DNA from: Bacteroidales bacterium UBA6248
GTDB taxonomy: Bacteria; Bacteroidota; Bacteroidia; Bacteroidales; Lentimicrobiaceae
Direction: 5' to 3'
DNA length: 36,746 bases
Assembly (NCBI GenBank): GCA_002441345.1
Contig: DJVU01000079.1
Location: 55,797-92,542 of the forward strand
Position 1 is the first letter of the stretch; every line of letters begins with the position of its first letter. Made by a program: the position numbers and the translations under genes. Under the pieces are notes generated by a model, which worked only from the letters and a program-made list of their open reading frames with translations, was not told the origin of the DNA and searched no databases. Below are positions 1 through 8,504 of this stretch, in pieces.

Positions 1-134
1 TTGTTAATAAGATTGTTAACAAAAACCGTAAAAATAATCGCAATTCAGGATTACAAAATTGCCGTATTGCGATAAATAATACCGACATGAACCCTTAGAC
101 GACTTCGCACACTTTCTACTTAAGTAACCACTCT

Positions 135-1460
135 ATGAAGCTTTTCAGGAATAAAATTGCTGCACTCATTGTCCTGAGCTCCGTTACATGCCTGATTCTT
201 GTAGCTGCAATTGCTTTAATGACAAGTATTTCGCACCGGAAAATATACGAAACCCAGCGTATTGAGCAATCCAACAGTCTCAGGTTGTCGATTGAGTTGC
301 AGGCCCGACAACAGGATCGATTTCTGAAGAGTCTTGCTGCTTCGGGTGGCATGGAGCCTTGCCGGCTTTTGAACGACTCTTCTGCTATCGACACCCGCAG
401 CATCTTTTCCCTGAATCATGTATTATTTATTGCAGTTACCGACCCGGATCTGGTACCGGTGAAGTTGTTTCCTGCTCCGGAACAGGATGTGCTGGAGCTT
501 TTACCGGATGACCACCAGGCATTCCGCCAATTCCGCAGCGACGGCCACATTACCCGGTACTACGCATGGTATCATGAAAATCTGGTCCGTGTGCAGGTGG
601 TCGATATTCCCTGGTGTCGCAGTGCAAATGCCGGAGGAGGCATCCTTTTTGCCGGATTTCCCGTATCGGCGCAGGAGCTGTCGTTTCTTGTACAGGGCAA
701 GGCTGTTTTAACCAGAGAGCCTCTGGGAATGAAAACCGGCATGGACATGCGAAAAGGGATTGTAAGTACGGAGCTGCCGCTGGTAGGCTGGCGCAATCTC
801 CCGGTAGCCAGCCTGAGAATTGAAACCACCTCGGACCTCCTCGGAAGTCTCAGCCGGTACAAGAACAGGCTGATATTGCTGCTGATTGTTACAGGTCTTA
901 TAAGCATCATATTGTTGAGTGTTTACCTGATTAAGAATTTCGCCTGGCCCATGAAGATGCTGAATCTGGCCATCCGGCTGAAAGATCCCGAGTACCTTCA
1001 TCAGGTCGACAGCGGGGATACCGACATAAAGGCAATGCATAAGCTGATTCTGGATGCTTTTAGCCAGGAAAAACTACTCAGTGAAATCGTACGACGGCGC
1101 TCTGTCGAGAACCTGAATGCCTTTCATGCAGCCATTCTTTCACAAATCCCTGATGCAGTGTATTCTACCGATCGAAATGGAATAATAACGTACTGGAGCC
1201 GGGCAGCTACCGAACTCTACAACGTTTCTGAAGAAGATGCCATCGGAGCAGTTGCCGATGAGCTGATCCAAAGCAAATGGATAAGTCAGGATGAGCACAC
1301 CAGGCAGAAAATGCATTTTGAAAACGATGGACTGATGCATGGAAGAATGCTGCAGGAACGGCCCGACGGCACCGAACTGAGCGTTGAAGCTTCCGTTACC
1401 CGCCTGCTTGATTGCAACGGCCGCGAGCTCGGACAACTTTACATCGCCCGGAAAATATAA
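135..1460 (+). CDS. Membrane-anchored PAS-domain sensor lacking a kinase domain
   Basis: This is a 441-residue inner-membrane sensor-like protein. A first membrane segment lies at about residues 8-30, followed by a periplasmic domain of about 210 residues, a second membrane segment at about 245-266, a short linker with helical character (about 270-325), and a PAS domain from about 326 to the end (IPDAVYSTDRNGIITYWSRA is a typical PAS core). The protein stops right after the last PAS strand (GQLYIARKI), where a sensor kinase would continue into HisKA or GGDEF. No kinase remnant is visible in the bases that follow. It may be a receptor that signals through a separate partner, or a truncated sensor kinase. 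The ATG is 75 bases before msrA-side reading begins to lose overlap; msrA follows on the same strand 76 bases downstream. The ligand cannot be predicted. Confidence 0.75.
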   Translation: MKLFRNKIAALIVLSSVTCLILVAAIALMTSISHRKIYETQRIEQSNSLRLSIELQARQQDRFLKSLAASGGMEPCRLLNDSSAIDTRSIFSLNHVLFIAVTDPDLVPVKLFPAPEQDVLELLPDDHQAFRQFRSDGHITRYYAWYHENLVRVQVVDIPWCRSANAGGGILFAGFPVSAQELSFLVQGKAVLTREPLGMKTGMDMRKGIVSTELPLVGWRNLPVASLRIETTSDLLGSLSRYKNRLILLLIVTGLISIILLSVYLIKNFAWPMKMLNLAIRLKDPEYLHQVDSGDTDIKAMHKLILDAFSQEKLLSEIVRRRSVENLNAFHAAILSQIPDAVYSTDRNGIITYWSRAATELYNVSEEDAIGAVADELIQSKWISQDEHTRQKMHFENDGLMHGRMLQERPDGTELSVEASVTRLLDCNGRELGQLYIARKI

Positions 1461-1536
1461 ATCCCAGCTTCATTGCATAAAGCAATTTATCGAAAGCCTG
1501 TTTGAACACTCCCCGGCATGCAGTTGTTTTGCAGGT

Positions 1537-2190
1537 ATGAAATCAACATTCCTTTTAATACTGCCGTTATTCATCCCTGTGCTCAGCATGACGGGCTGCA
1601 GGGCTGGTACTGCGTTTGAACCGAAAGATACAACGATGCAAGCAACAACTGCCAAAACCGATACAGCTACGTTTGGAAACGGCTGCTTCTGGTGTACCGA
1701 AGCTATTTTCAGCCAATTAAAGGGCGTTACACGGGTAGAATCGGGCTATTCCGGAGGCTCTCTGCCCAATCCGGCATATAATGATGTAAGTTCCGGAGCA
1801 ACGGGACATGCCGAGGTGATACAAATCGGTTACGATCCGGAAATCATTTCCTATGAAAGCCTGCTCGAAGTTTTCTGGTCAACCCACAACCCTACTACTC
1901 TTAACCGGCAGGGAGCAGATGTAGGAACGCAGTACCGCTCGGTTATTTTCTACCATACCATGCAACAGCGTCAGCTGGCTATGGAATACAAAGAAAAACT
2001 GAATAATAGCGGCGCATGGGAAGATCCCATAGTAACGGAGATCAGTCCGTACAAAGAATTCTACAAGGCAGAGGACTATCATCAGCGATATTTCGAACGC
2101 AACCGGAATGCCCCCTATTGCACATTCGTGATTGTACCCAAACTGGAAAAATTCAGAAAAGTTTTCGGTGACCGTCTGGCAAAACCCTAA
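1537..2190 (+). CDS. msrA: Peptide-methionine (S)-S-oxide reductase, exported lipoprotein
   Basis: MsrA reduces methionine-S-sulfoxide in proteins. The 217-residue product carries the family active site GCFWC (Cys50 catalytic) followed by TEAIF, the GYSGG motif, the GHAEV motif and the conserved YHQRYFERN region. I chose the ATG at 1537 because it gives a lipoprotein signal (MKSTFLLILP..., lipobox MTGC with lipidated Cys21); the longer frame upstream overlaps the previous gene. The protein should therefore act in the periplasm or at the outer membrane on oxidised envelope proteins, not in the cytosol. No msrB is next to it. The stop codon overlaps the stop region of the convergent downstream gene by 4 bases. 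The identification as MsrA is secure; the export is inferred from the signal peptide. Confidence 0.95.
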   Translation: MKSTFLLILPLFIPVLSMTGCRAGTAFEPKDTTMQATTAKTDTATFGNGCFWCTEAIFSQLKGVTRVESGYSGGSLPNPAYNDVSSGATGHAEVIQIGYDPEIISYESLLEVFWSTHNPTTLNRQGADVGTQYRSVIFYHTMQQRQLAMEYKEKLNNSGAWEDPIVTEISPYKEFYKAEDYHQRYFERNRNAPYCTFVIVPKLEKFRKVFGDRLAKP

Positions 2191-2942
2191 TTCCTGCTGA
2201 TCCGGTACAGTTTCACCGAAAGCATGACGTACCAGAGTAGGCTGAGCAGTCCTCCCACAACTGCAAAGGTAAGTGAAAAAGCTCCCGGTTCGGAGTCGAA
2301 TGTGACCCATATCAGGTGTATGAGCAGGAAGGCGAAACCAAAAATCCCTGTATTACCTGTGGATTTGCTGAAACGATTACCGTTCAGAAGGGTCACCGAC
2401 ATTAGCAGACCAGAAAAGTTTATCAGAAAAAAAGCCGGAAAGCTGCCGGGTGAAAAATCTTCTCCTGCTGCCAGGAGCGATTCTCCGGCAGCAACTAGCA
2501 GCTGACGCTCTGTTTCGCCGGGGGCGGCAGCATAGCGCATCGAAAGCGAGTGCAGGGGAAGAGCCGGGTTGCCAGCAATATATACAGCCGCACCCGTAAA
2601 AAACAGCATCATCGACAAAAGTGCAAGACCGCGCACTTTAAAGCGGTGAGCTCCATACAAGGCAGCAAATACCGGCATACCTGACAGCAGTGTAATAATA
2701 TTCAGCAAACCCTGTCCGCGCAAGGCCATAAATGGCGTATTCCGGTAAATTTCAAACCACTCAGCAGCACTTCCTCTCCCTGGCCAGGGAGTATTTCCCG
2801 ATGGAACAAAACTTAGCACCACATCGAGCAGACCAACCGGAATCACAAGCATGGCAGCTATAGAACCTATCGTGTAAAGCGTCTTCCATCCGTGATCTGC
2901 GACGTGCGAATTAACATGAGCTGATAAACCGGCTTCGTGCAT
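2187..2942 (-). CDS. Multi-pass membrane protein, DUF4386-like
   Basis: A 251-residue protein with about six hydrophobic segments (starting near residues 25, 72, 103, 167, 200 and 222). The pattern of an N-terminal GWKTLYTIGSIAAM segment followed by an SAAEWFEIYRNTPFMALRGQG loop resembles uncharacterised DUF4386-type membrane proteins, but I make that assignment only by resemblance. There is no enzymatic motif. It is convergent with msrA, the two stops overlapping by 4 bases, so no room exists for a separate terminator between them. Function unknown. Confidence 0.7.
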   Translation of the reverse strand: MHEAGLSAHVNSHVADHGWKTLYTIGSIAAMLVIPVGLLDVVLSFVPSGNTPWPGRGSAAEWFEIYRNTPFMALRGQGLLNIITLLSGMPVFAALYGAHRFKVRGLALLSMMLFFTGAAVYIAGNPALPLHSLSMRYAAAPGETERQLLVAAGESLLAAGEDFSPGSFPAFFLINFSGLLMSVTLLNGNRFSKSTGNTGIFGFAFLLIHLIWVTFDSEPGAFSLTFAVVGGLLSLLWYVMLSVKLYRISRN

Positions 2943-3249
2943 ACTTTTAATTTTTCTTCGTTAAACTGTGAATTGCACTATCGGATTCCAAGGCTTTCGG
3001 TATCGATTTCCAGACAGAACTTCTTTCACCATGAATCCGGCAAATGTAACCAATCTGTTGCATAGAGTAAATCTGACATGAAAATTAATATATGTTGCAT
3101 AAAATGATACAGAAATTGCATTATTAAAGCATATAATACATTAATTCAATTACTTGCGACAAGAACAACTTGTACCAGGATTGAACAATTACCTAAATTA
3201 AACGTTTATCTTATAAGAACCGGAAAAACAATCTTCGCTTATTTGAGTG

Positions 3250-3357
3250 GAGTGCCGGTACATCTTATCCGTGCCCGGAATCCGGCATAATGCCGGTACA
3301 AGACCCGGGCTGAAGCTATTATTCAGCTCCCACGGGGTCGCCTGCATCGCAGATGCT
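3250..3357. other. Intergenic gap (2943-3454) containing a cluster of small hairpins
   Basis: The 512 bases between 2943 and 3454 hold no convincing gene. The first 300 bases are AT-rich and featureless. From 3250 the composition turns GC-rich and three possible stem-loops follow each other: CCGGCA/TGCCGG (3282-3296); GACCC (3302-3306) pairing with GGGTC (3335-3339) and enclosing GCTGAA/TTCAGC (3309-3327); and GCATC/GATGC (3344-3356). A 10-base direct repeat TGCCGGTACA sits at 3253-3262 and 3291-3300. This could be a structured leader of the small gene at 3455 or an independent small RNA. I do not recognise a known RNA family. Confidence 0.3.
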
Positions 3358-3454
3358 GTTACTTACCACAAACATCCGGGAACGGGGAACACACGTCTGG
3401 CGTTTTACAGCCATAACGTTGAAATCCTTTGTCTAACCTTTAAAACCGTTTCCC

Positions 3455-3727
3455 ATGAATACAAAAGAAGAAATAAGAAATGAAATACGCCGTTTAACAG
3501 AAGAAATCACCCGCCTGGAAATCAAAAGAGCCAAGGCTGGTCCGGAAGAGCTAAAACTAATTGAAAGTAATCTGGAGATTCTTCATAAGAAAAAATACGA
3601 GGCTCATGCTCTTTTCGAGGAGATGATGGGCAGCAGGCCAAGGCCGGTTAATCAACCCTACAATTGGCTGAGCGGAGCCACAAACGCCATTGCTAAAGGC
3701 TTTTCCAGGCTTTCGCTGTTCTTCTGA
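3455..3727 (+). CDS. Small helical coiled-coil protein, unknown function
   Basis: A 90-residue, highly charged protein. Residues 1-60 (MNTKEEIRNEIRRLTEEITR onward) show a regular heptad-like spacing of Leu/Ile among Glu, Lys and Arg and should form a coiled coil or helical hairpin. The C-terminal 30 residues (NWLSGATNAIAKGFSRLSLFF) are amphipathic and end in aromatic residues, which could touch a membrane. No signal peptide is present. It stands alone and ends just before a strong hairpin terminator. No clear Shine-Dalgarno sequence precedes the ATG, which is common in this phylum. I do not recognise the family; it is a plausible real gene because of its coherent composition and its terminator. 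Confidence 0.55.
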   Translation: MNTKEEIRNEIRRLTEEITRLEIKRAKAGPEELKLIESNLEILHKKKYEAHALFEEMMGSRPRPVNQPYNWLSGATNAIAKGFSRLSLFF

Positions 3728-3750
3728 TTGCACTGCAGAAAATATTTATT

Positions 3751-3793
3751 ACAAACGAAGGCTGCCCCGGAATCCGGGACAGCCTTCGTTTGT
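3751..3793. terminator. Strong bidirectional hairpin between convergent genes
   Basis: Arms 3751-3770 and 3774-3793 are complementary at 19 of 20 positions with a three-base loop (stem includes ACAAACGAAGGCTG). It lies between the ends of the small coiled-coil gene (+) and the T9SS cargo gene (-), so it can serve both. Confidence 0.8.
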
Positions 3794-3810
3794 AGTGGCA
3801 GTGCGGGCAG

Positions 3811-5511
3811 TTAGTGGCTTATTTGAATCTTTTTTACGGCCATTCCTTTGACAGTAAGCACCTTAAATATATATAAACCAGGATCAAGATCAGACACTCC
3901 GATTACGGCATCACCTGAACCGGGCATACAATGCACTACTTCCTGACCCATCAGGTTGTAAACTTTTACATCTCTGATTTCAGACTCTGAACTCAGGAAA
4001 ACCTGGTCGGAAGCAGGATTAGGAAATACTGCCACCGGAACCGGAGCAGCGGTATGACCGGTGCCGGTAGTACCCGTGGAGTAAACGAATGTAATGTTTG
4101 GATAATAATCGGAAGAATATCCGAACTCAGGAATTTCAAGGGGATTAAAAGGCTGGTCGTCGCGCTCGGAAGCCCGCGAACGGCTCGATCCGGTATCAAT
4201 GGAACAGATAAAGGGGGTCCCGATTACCATTTCACTGTAACTTTTAGCCGAGTGTACTACTATATTTCCTCCGGAATATGAATACGCTGAGCTGAAAGGG
4301 ATATAGACCGAGTGAAAGCCTTTCGGAAAATTGAAAGAGCCATCGAATACGGGACGTAGAGCTGCAGGATCAACCCAGTTGTCGGCCAGACTGATAACAC
4401 TTGTCTCACCGATATAAATTCTAAGCTGTACATCCTCCACATCCCTATCGAACTGGCAGGTATAGAAAATACCGTTTATCGAGGCATTCTCAACACCGAT
4501 TTCATCGGCCAGGTAGAGCGACTGCGTCAGACTGTGCTGATTGAAGAAGTTATACGGCAGGAATGTAATTGGCTGTGAACCATTTCCTATTTGTGCAAAT
4601 TCTGTGGATGCCGGAAGAATGCTGACGGGCATTCCATTGCTCCTGTTGTTGGAGGGGTTTTCATCATCCGCAAAAATAATCTCTGTATAAAGAACTTCAC
4701 TTCCTGTCATTGCTGCATCCGGCGCCCAGAAAAAAAAGTGATAGGCACGTTCACCAAATGCTACGGGTTCACCCGGTACAGACGCCAGTTCAACTCCGTC
4801 TTCTGTCATCAGCTTCACGGTATAGTTATCCTGTACCTGCGTTCCACCGTTAACGACTTCGAGCATATAGAAGTTATCTTCGCCAGCCAGGGGCATTTCA
4901 CTTCCCGAAAAGTTTCCGGCTACCAGATCATTGGTTGCGGCAGTTTCCACTACGATATCGTCGATGGTCCAGAAATTTATTGCATAGTTATTCCCTTCGA
5001 AGCGGAAGGCAAACTGAAATTCTGTAGCGCCTTCGGGAACTGTAAAGTAATACACAAACTCATCCTGAGGAAAGTTCAGCAATCCCAGGGGTTTCTCCCA
5101 CAGTGGCTCCCATGTGGCTCCGCCGTCAAAAGTAAGATCGAGACCAATTACTTCGCCGTAATCCATTTCGTAGTTCACGATGTACTGTTTGTAACGCAAA
5201 CAAAGCTGTTGAAAGCCTGTAATTTCAACAGGCGGCGAAACAAGACGACTTAAACCGAAGGCAAAACTAAAGCCGAGGAAGAGTTCAGGGGCTTCTCCAC
5301 CGGCAAGATCCGAGGCACTGATGCTCCAGGGGGCCTGAGCTCCTTCAAGAACCCATCCCGTGGGAAGCTGGCCAGCCGGGTAGTTAAACTCCTCATGCAT
5401 AATTATTTCATTAGCAGAACGATACGAAATCTTATTCTGTGCTGCCAGGGGCAGACAAAAGCTTCCTGAAATCAGGACCAGGGAAAGAAGTACAGTAAAC
5501 AGGTTTTTCAT
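3811..5511 (-). CDS. Secreted multidomain protein with T9SS type A sorting domain
   Basis: A 566-residue extracellular protein. I start it at 5511 because this ATG gives a clean signal peptide (MKNLFTVLLSLVLISGSFCL, ending PLAAQ); the open frame runs 36 codons further upstream without a signal. After the signal, residues about 40-190 look like a choice-of-anchor J / MAM-type jelly roll (GWVLEGA, FDGGATWEPL, FWTIDDIVVE). About 195-295 resembles a CARDB-type Ig-like domain (ENPSNN motif), and a longer beta-rich region follows. The C-terminus from about 490 is a type IX secretion sorting domain (PNPASDQVFL, VYNLMGQEV, LDPGLYIFKV, KKIQISH), the signal recognised for export across the outer membrane and surface attachment in Bacteroidota. 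No catalytic motif is visible; adhesion or binding is likely. It is monocistronic. Confidence 0.85.
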   Translation of the reverse strand: MKNLFTVLLSLVLISGSFCLPLAAQNKISYRSANEIIMHEEFNYPAGQLPTGWVLEGAQAPWSISASDLAGGEAPELFLGFSFAFGLSRLVSPPVEITGFQQLCLRYKQYIVNYEMDYGEVIGLDLTFDGGATWEPLWEKPLGLLNFPQDEFVYYFTVPEGATEFQFAFRFEGNNYAINFWTIDDIVVETAATNDLVAGNFSGSEMPLAGEDNFYMLEVVNGGTQVQDNYTVKLMTEDGVELASVPGEPVAFGERAYHFFFWAPDAAMTGSEVLYTEIIFADDENPSNNRSNGMPVSILPASTEFAQIGNGSQPITFLPYNFFNQHSLTQSLYLADEIGVENASINGIFYTCQFDRDVEDVQLRIYIGETSVISLADNWVDPAALRPVFDGSFNFPKGFHSVYIPFSSAYSYSGGNIVVHSAKSYSEMVIGTPFICSIDTGSSRSRASERDDQPFNPLEIPEFGYSSDYYPNITFVYSTGTTGTGHTAAPVPVAVFPNPASDQVFLSSESEIRDVKVYNLMGQEVVHCMPGSGDAVIGVSDLDPGLYIFKVLTVKGMAVKKIQISH

Positions 5512-5693
5512 AACCGGTAATTTAAGTGAAACATCTGTGGCAAAGTAAATCATATACAGAGGACCATGCAATTCGTATTGCATGCTATTTTCAGTAAATT
5601 CCGGCATCCGTGCCAGCACTTAGACGAATACAGGGATAACCCGTATTTTACTCATTGTCAGAAATAAGGCCTCATTATTTAAACATAAAGCCA

Positions 5694-5701
5694 TAGATTT
5701 G
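5694..5701 (+). promoter_or_regulatory. -7 promoter element TAGATTTG
   Basis: A perfect match to the Bacteroidota -7 consensus TAnnTTTG, 30 bases before the chosen ATG of the TPR kinase. No good -33 TTTG is found at the usual spacing, so the match is partial. Confidence 0.45.
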
Positions 5702-5731
5702 CATGGGTTTGCATGCTGTTACCCTGAATCC

Positions 5732-7702
5732 ATGAAATACGCAATGCAAAAATCAGTACTCAACACCTTCCAGGAAGCATCAACGTATCTGTTTATCCCC
5801 TTGTTGATATTTGCAGTGGCCTGCAACAGGGGGGATTTACATCCCCGAAAGGGCGAAAAACAGGATAATGCTGCTACCGGCGAAAGCCATAATGAACTGT
5901 TTGCAGAAATCCACAGGGATTTATATGAGAATCCTTCCTCGGCCCGGGCCAGAGCAGAGGAAGTGCTGCGCGAAAACAAAACCGGCGACCATATCACCGA
6001 AATCAATATGCTGAAATACATAGGGTCGTCGTATGCATTTGAGACCAATTACTCAGAAGCAATCAAGTATTACAACGAGGCACTGAAGACAGCAGAAGAG
6101 ACGGAACTGTACCTGGAGATTGCCAACATAAACAACAATCTGGGAGTTATTTACAATGAAATCGGCAACTATAAGAATGCTTACATCCACCTGACTGAAG
6201 CCCTCAACAATTTCGATCGGGCCAGCGATCATGAAAAAAAGACGGGAGCGTACAACAACATCGGGCTTATTTATCTGAATCTGAAAAATTACGAAAAGGC
6301 CCTTGACTATTTTGGCAGGGCACTTGAAACAGGTTCGCATCCGGAAGACTCCATATTGACGGTTTCGGTGTTGAATAACATGGCATTGTGTTACATGCAG
6401 GAGAATCAGCCGGAGCGCTCCCTTGAATACCTTGGACAGGCCATTGCCCTTTCGGAAAAAATCAGTAACAATTACGGACTCTGCATTTCGTTTCAGCTTA
6501 AGGGGAACCTTTATCTGGGTCTCGACGATGCCGGGAAAGCGATGGAGGCATTTACGGTAAGTACGGACATTGCCCGCAAGGCCAACCTTTCGTATCAGTT
6601 GGCAATAGCCCGCCTGGGAATTGCGCGGGTAATGCTGCGGATGAACCAACCATCGGGGGCTTCAGATATTGCCGGCGAGGTGATGCTTCTGGCCGGAGAA
6701 CAAAACAGCCTGGTACTGAAAAGCGAGGCGCATGAGGTTCTGTCAGACATTTACGAAAAGACCGGGGACTTCAAAAATGCACTTTTCCATTACCGGGAGC
6801 ACCAGAATGCACAGCAGGAAGTAATCAACCAGGCGGTAGTGCATCAGGTATACGATGTTGAATTGAACTACCTGAGCCAGCTCACCAAAATGCAGCAGCT
6901 GGAGCTGGAAAAGAAAGAGCTGGCCATCAGCAAAAAAAACAACCTCCTGTTTTTTATTTCCCTGACGTTCGTTCTGCTGCTTACCGGCCTGTACCTTATC
7001 TACCTGAACCACCGGCACCGGCAGAAGGTGAAACTACAGAAAACGGTAATCGAGCTTACGGAGAAAAAGTCGAACGCCGCACTGGAAGCCGAGATACAGG
7101 AGAGAAAGCGCATCGGACGTGAATTGCACGACAGTCTGGGCCATCTTTTGTCGCTGGCCGGGCTGCATGCAAGCATGCTGAAAAAACGAAGCGATCTGGC
7201 CCCGGAGAAGCGCGGCGAGCTGCTCGATTCGCTCATGAAGACCATTGACGATGCCTTTGATGAAGTGCGCAACATCTCACACAACCTGGCTCCTTCGCTT
7301 CTCTCGGAACGGGGACTTAAAGGGGCGCTGAAAAGCATAGCCGACCGGGTGAACCAAAGCAGCGGGCTAACCATGAGTTACGACCTTTATGGCATCGATG
7401 GCAAGCTCGACACGCTTATTGAAAATACCTTGTATCGCACCATACAGGAAATTGTGAACAATACCCTGAAGCATTCGGAAGCAAGCCGTCTGTTTGTGCA
7501 ACTGACGCAGGGCGAGGGTGAGCTTTCGCTGATAACGGAAGACAACGGCAAAGGATTTAAGCCCGAGGAAGTGAGCAAGCATTCAAGTTACGGGCTAACG
7601 CACATGAAATCGCGCATCGAGAATCTGAAGGGAACAATGTTCATCGACTCCACACCGGGAAGAGGTACTATTATCAGCATCTTAATACCGTTAAGCAAAT
7701 AA
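5732..7702 (+). CDS. TPR-containing NarL-family sensor histidine kinase
   Basis: A 656-residue sensor kinase. The N-terminus (from the ATG at 5732) is hydrophobic and ends in a lipobox-like FAVAC (Cys31), so the sensor domain is placed outside the cytoplasm. Residues about 45-390 contain a run of tetratricopeptide repeats (NNLGVIYNEIGNYKNAYIHL, NNIGLIYLNLKNYEKALDYF and others). A membrane segment follows at about 403-425, then a short coiled coil, a HisKA_3 dimerisation domain with the H-box GRELHDSLGH (His466) and an HATPase domain with N box (EIVNNTLKHSE) and G boxes (EDNGKGF, GLTHMKSRIE, STPGRGT). The response regulator gene starts 3 bases after its stop, so the two are a cognate pair. The architecture is common in Bacteroidota; the TPR region presumably binds a peptide or protein signal. 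The signal is unknown. Confidence 0.9.
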   Translation: MKYAMQKSVLNTFQEASTYLFIPLLIFAVACNRGDLHPRKGEKQDNAATGESHNELFAEIHRDLYENPSSARARAEEVLRENKTGDHITEINMLKYIGSSYAFETNYSEAIKYYNEALKTAEETELYLEIANINNNLGVIYNEIGNYKNAYIHLTEALNNFDRASDHEKKTGAYNNIGLIYLNLKNYEKALDYFGRALETGSHPEDSILTVSVLNNMALCYMQENQPERSLEYLGQAIALSEKISNNYGLCISFQLKGNLYLGLDDAGKAMEAFTVSTDIARKANLSYQLAIARLGIARVMLRMNQPSGASDIAGEVMLLAGEQNSLVLKSEAHEVLSDIYEKTGDFKNALFHYREHQNAQQEVINQAVVHQVYDVELNYLSQLTKMQQLELEKKELAISKKNNLLFFISLTFVLLLTGLYLIYLNHRHRQKVKLQKTVIELTEKKSNAALEAEIQERKRIGRELHDSLGHLLSLAGLHASMLKKRSDLAPEKRGELLDSLMKTIDDAFDEVRNISHNLAPSLLSERGLKGALKSIADRVNQSSGLTMSYDLYGIDGKLDTLIENTLYRTIQEIVNNTLKHSEASRLFVQLTQGEGELSLITEDNGKGFKPEEVSKHSSYGLTHMKSRIENLKGTMFIDSTPGRGTIISILIPLSK

Positions 7703-7705
7703 GGA

Positions 7706-8413
7706 ATGACCAAAACACCAATACGTGTAGCAGTAGTTGACGATCATCAGCTGATGATCGAAGGGCTTAAATCGCTGCTGGAATATGAAGAGGACATTGA
7801 ATTTGTAACCGGAGCCAATTCCATGGCTGAAACGCTTAGAGCTCTGGAAAGCAATCATGTGGATGTGATACTGATGGATATAAACATGCCTGAGGGTTCC
7901 GGAATAGAGACGGCACTACAGGTAAGAGAATTGTATCCGGACGTGCGCATCATTGCACTGACCATGCACGACGACATATCCATCATTACCCGTATGATAA
8001 AGGCCGGAGCATCGGGTTTTGTACTGAAACGCACCAATATGAACGAAGTGATTGAGGCGATCAGGATTGTTCACAACCATGGGAAATATCTCAGCATCAA
8101 TACCCAGCAGATTATAATGGACAACCTGGGGCCGGAGGCGGAAAGTGCGGATGCGAAGGCTGACAATAAGCCCGTACTTACAGCCCGTGAAATTGAAGTC
8201 TTAAGCCTGGTGGCAAGAGAATACAACAACGAAGAGATAGCCGGGAAACTTTTCATCAGCGAGCGTACCGTTGAAGCTCACCGGCGCAACATTTTCATCA
8301 AAACAAAAACAAAAACCATCGTTGGCCTGATAAAATATGCCATCAGCAAAGGACTAATAACTGCAGATCAGGAAGATAAAGGCGGGGAAAGTGAAGCAAC
8401 CGGAAACAGGTAA
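7706..8413 (+). CDS. NarL/FixJ-family response regulator
   Basis: A 235-residue regulator. The receiver domain spans residues about 6-125, with the acidic pair Asp12-Asp13, phosphoacceptor Asp58 (VILMDINMPEGSG), the conserved Thr in IALTM and the Lys in FVLKRT. A LuxR-type helix-turn-helix follows at about 152-215 (LTAREIEVLSLVAREYNNEE, FISERTVEAHRRNIFIKT). The start overlaps the sensor gene's end region: the kinase stop supplies part of TAAGGA, which acts as ribosome-binding site for the ATG 3 bases later, so the two are translationally coupled. It is the output partner of the TPR kinase. Targets are not evident from the window. Confidence 0.93.
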   Translation: MTKTPIRVAVVDDHQLMIEGLKSLLEYEEDIEFVTGANSMAETLRALESNHVDVILMDINMPEGSGIETALQVRELYPDVRIIALTMHDDISIITRMIKAGASGFVLKRTNMNEVIEAIRIVHNHGKYLSINTQQIIMDNLGPEAESADAKADNKPVLTAREIEVLSLVAREYNNEEIAGKLFISERTVEAHRRNIFIKTKTKTIVGLIKYAISKGLITADQEDKGGESEATGNR

Positions 8414-8435
8414 AAAAAATGCGGTATTATCCGCA
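8412..8435 (-). terminator. Intrinsic terminator of the tRNA-Leu gene
   Basis: Read on the minus strand, TGCGG-ATAATA-CCGCA (8420-8435) is followed by eight T residues (complement of 8412-8419). It is placed 70 bases beyond the tRNA 3' end and also lies just after the response regulator stop on the other strand. Confidence 0.65.
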
Positions 8436-8504
8436 CTTATTGATTGAGCCTTTATTCTAAAAAAATCGTAAATCCTTAATAACCAATATTATACTAGTGA
8501 TAAG

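Noticed and set aside
1..28. TTGTTAA direct repeat and GTTAAC at the left edge, considered as another copy of the TetR site
   Set aside because: Aligning it to the 20-base operator leaves too few matches and no symmetric arms; it is an AT-rich upstream region.
3247..3483. Open frame of 78 codons ahead of the coiled-coil gene
   Set aside because: Irregular composition, no ATG in a sensible place, overlaps the next gene out of frame and coincides with the stem-loop region.
4591..5253. Long open frame (220 codons) opposite the T9SS cargo gene
   Set aside because: Antisense shadow: the minus-strand protein has a signal peptide, recognisable domains and a sorting tail; the plus frame shows none.
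6053..6649. Open frame of 198 codons opposite the TPR region of the kinase
   Set aside because: Shadow of a repeated helical coding sequence with no protein-like features.
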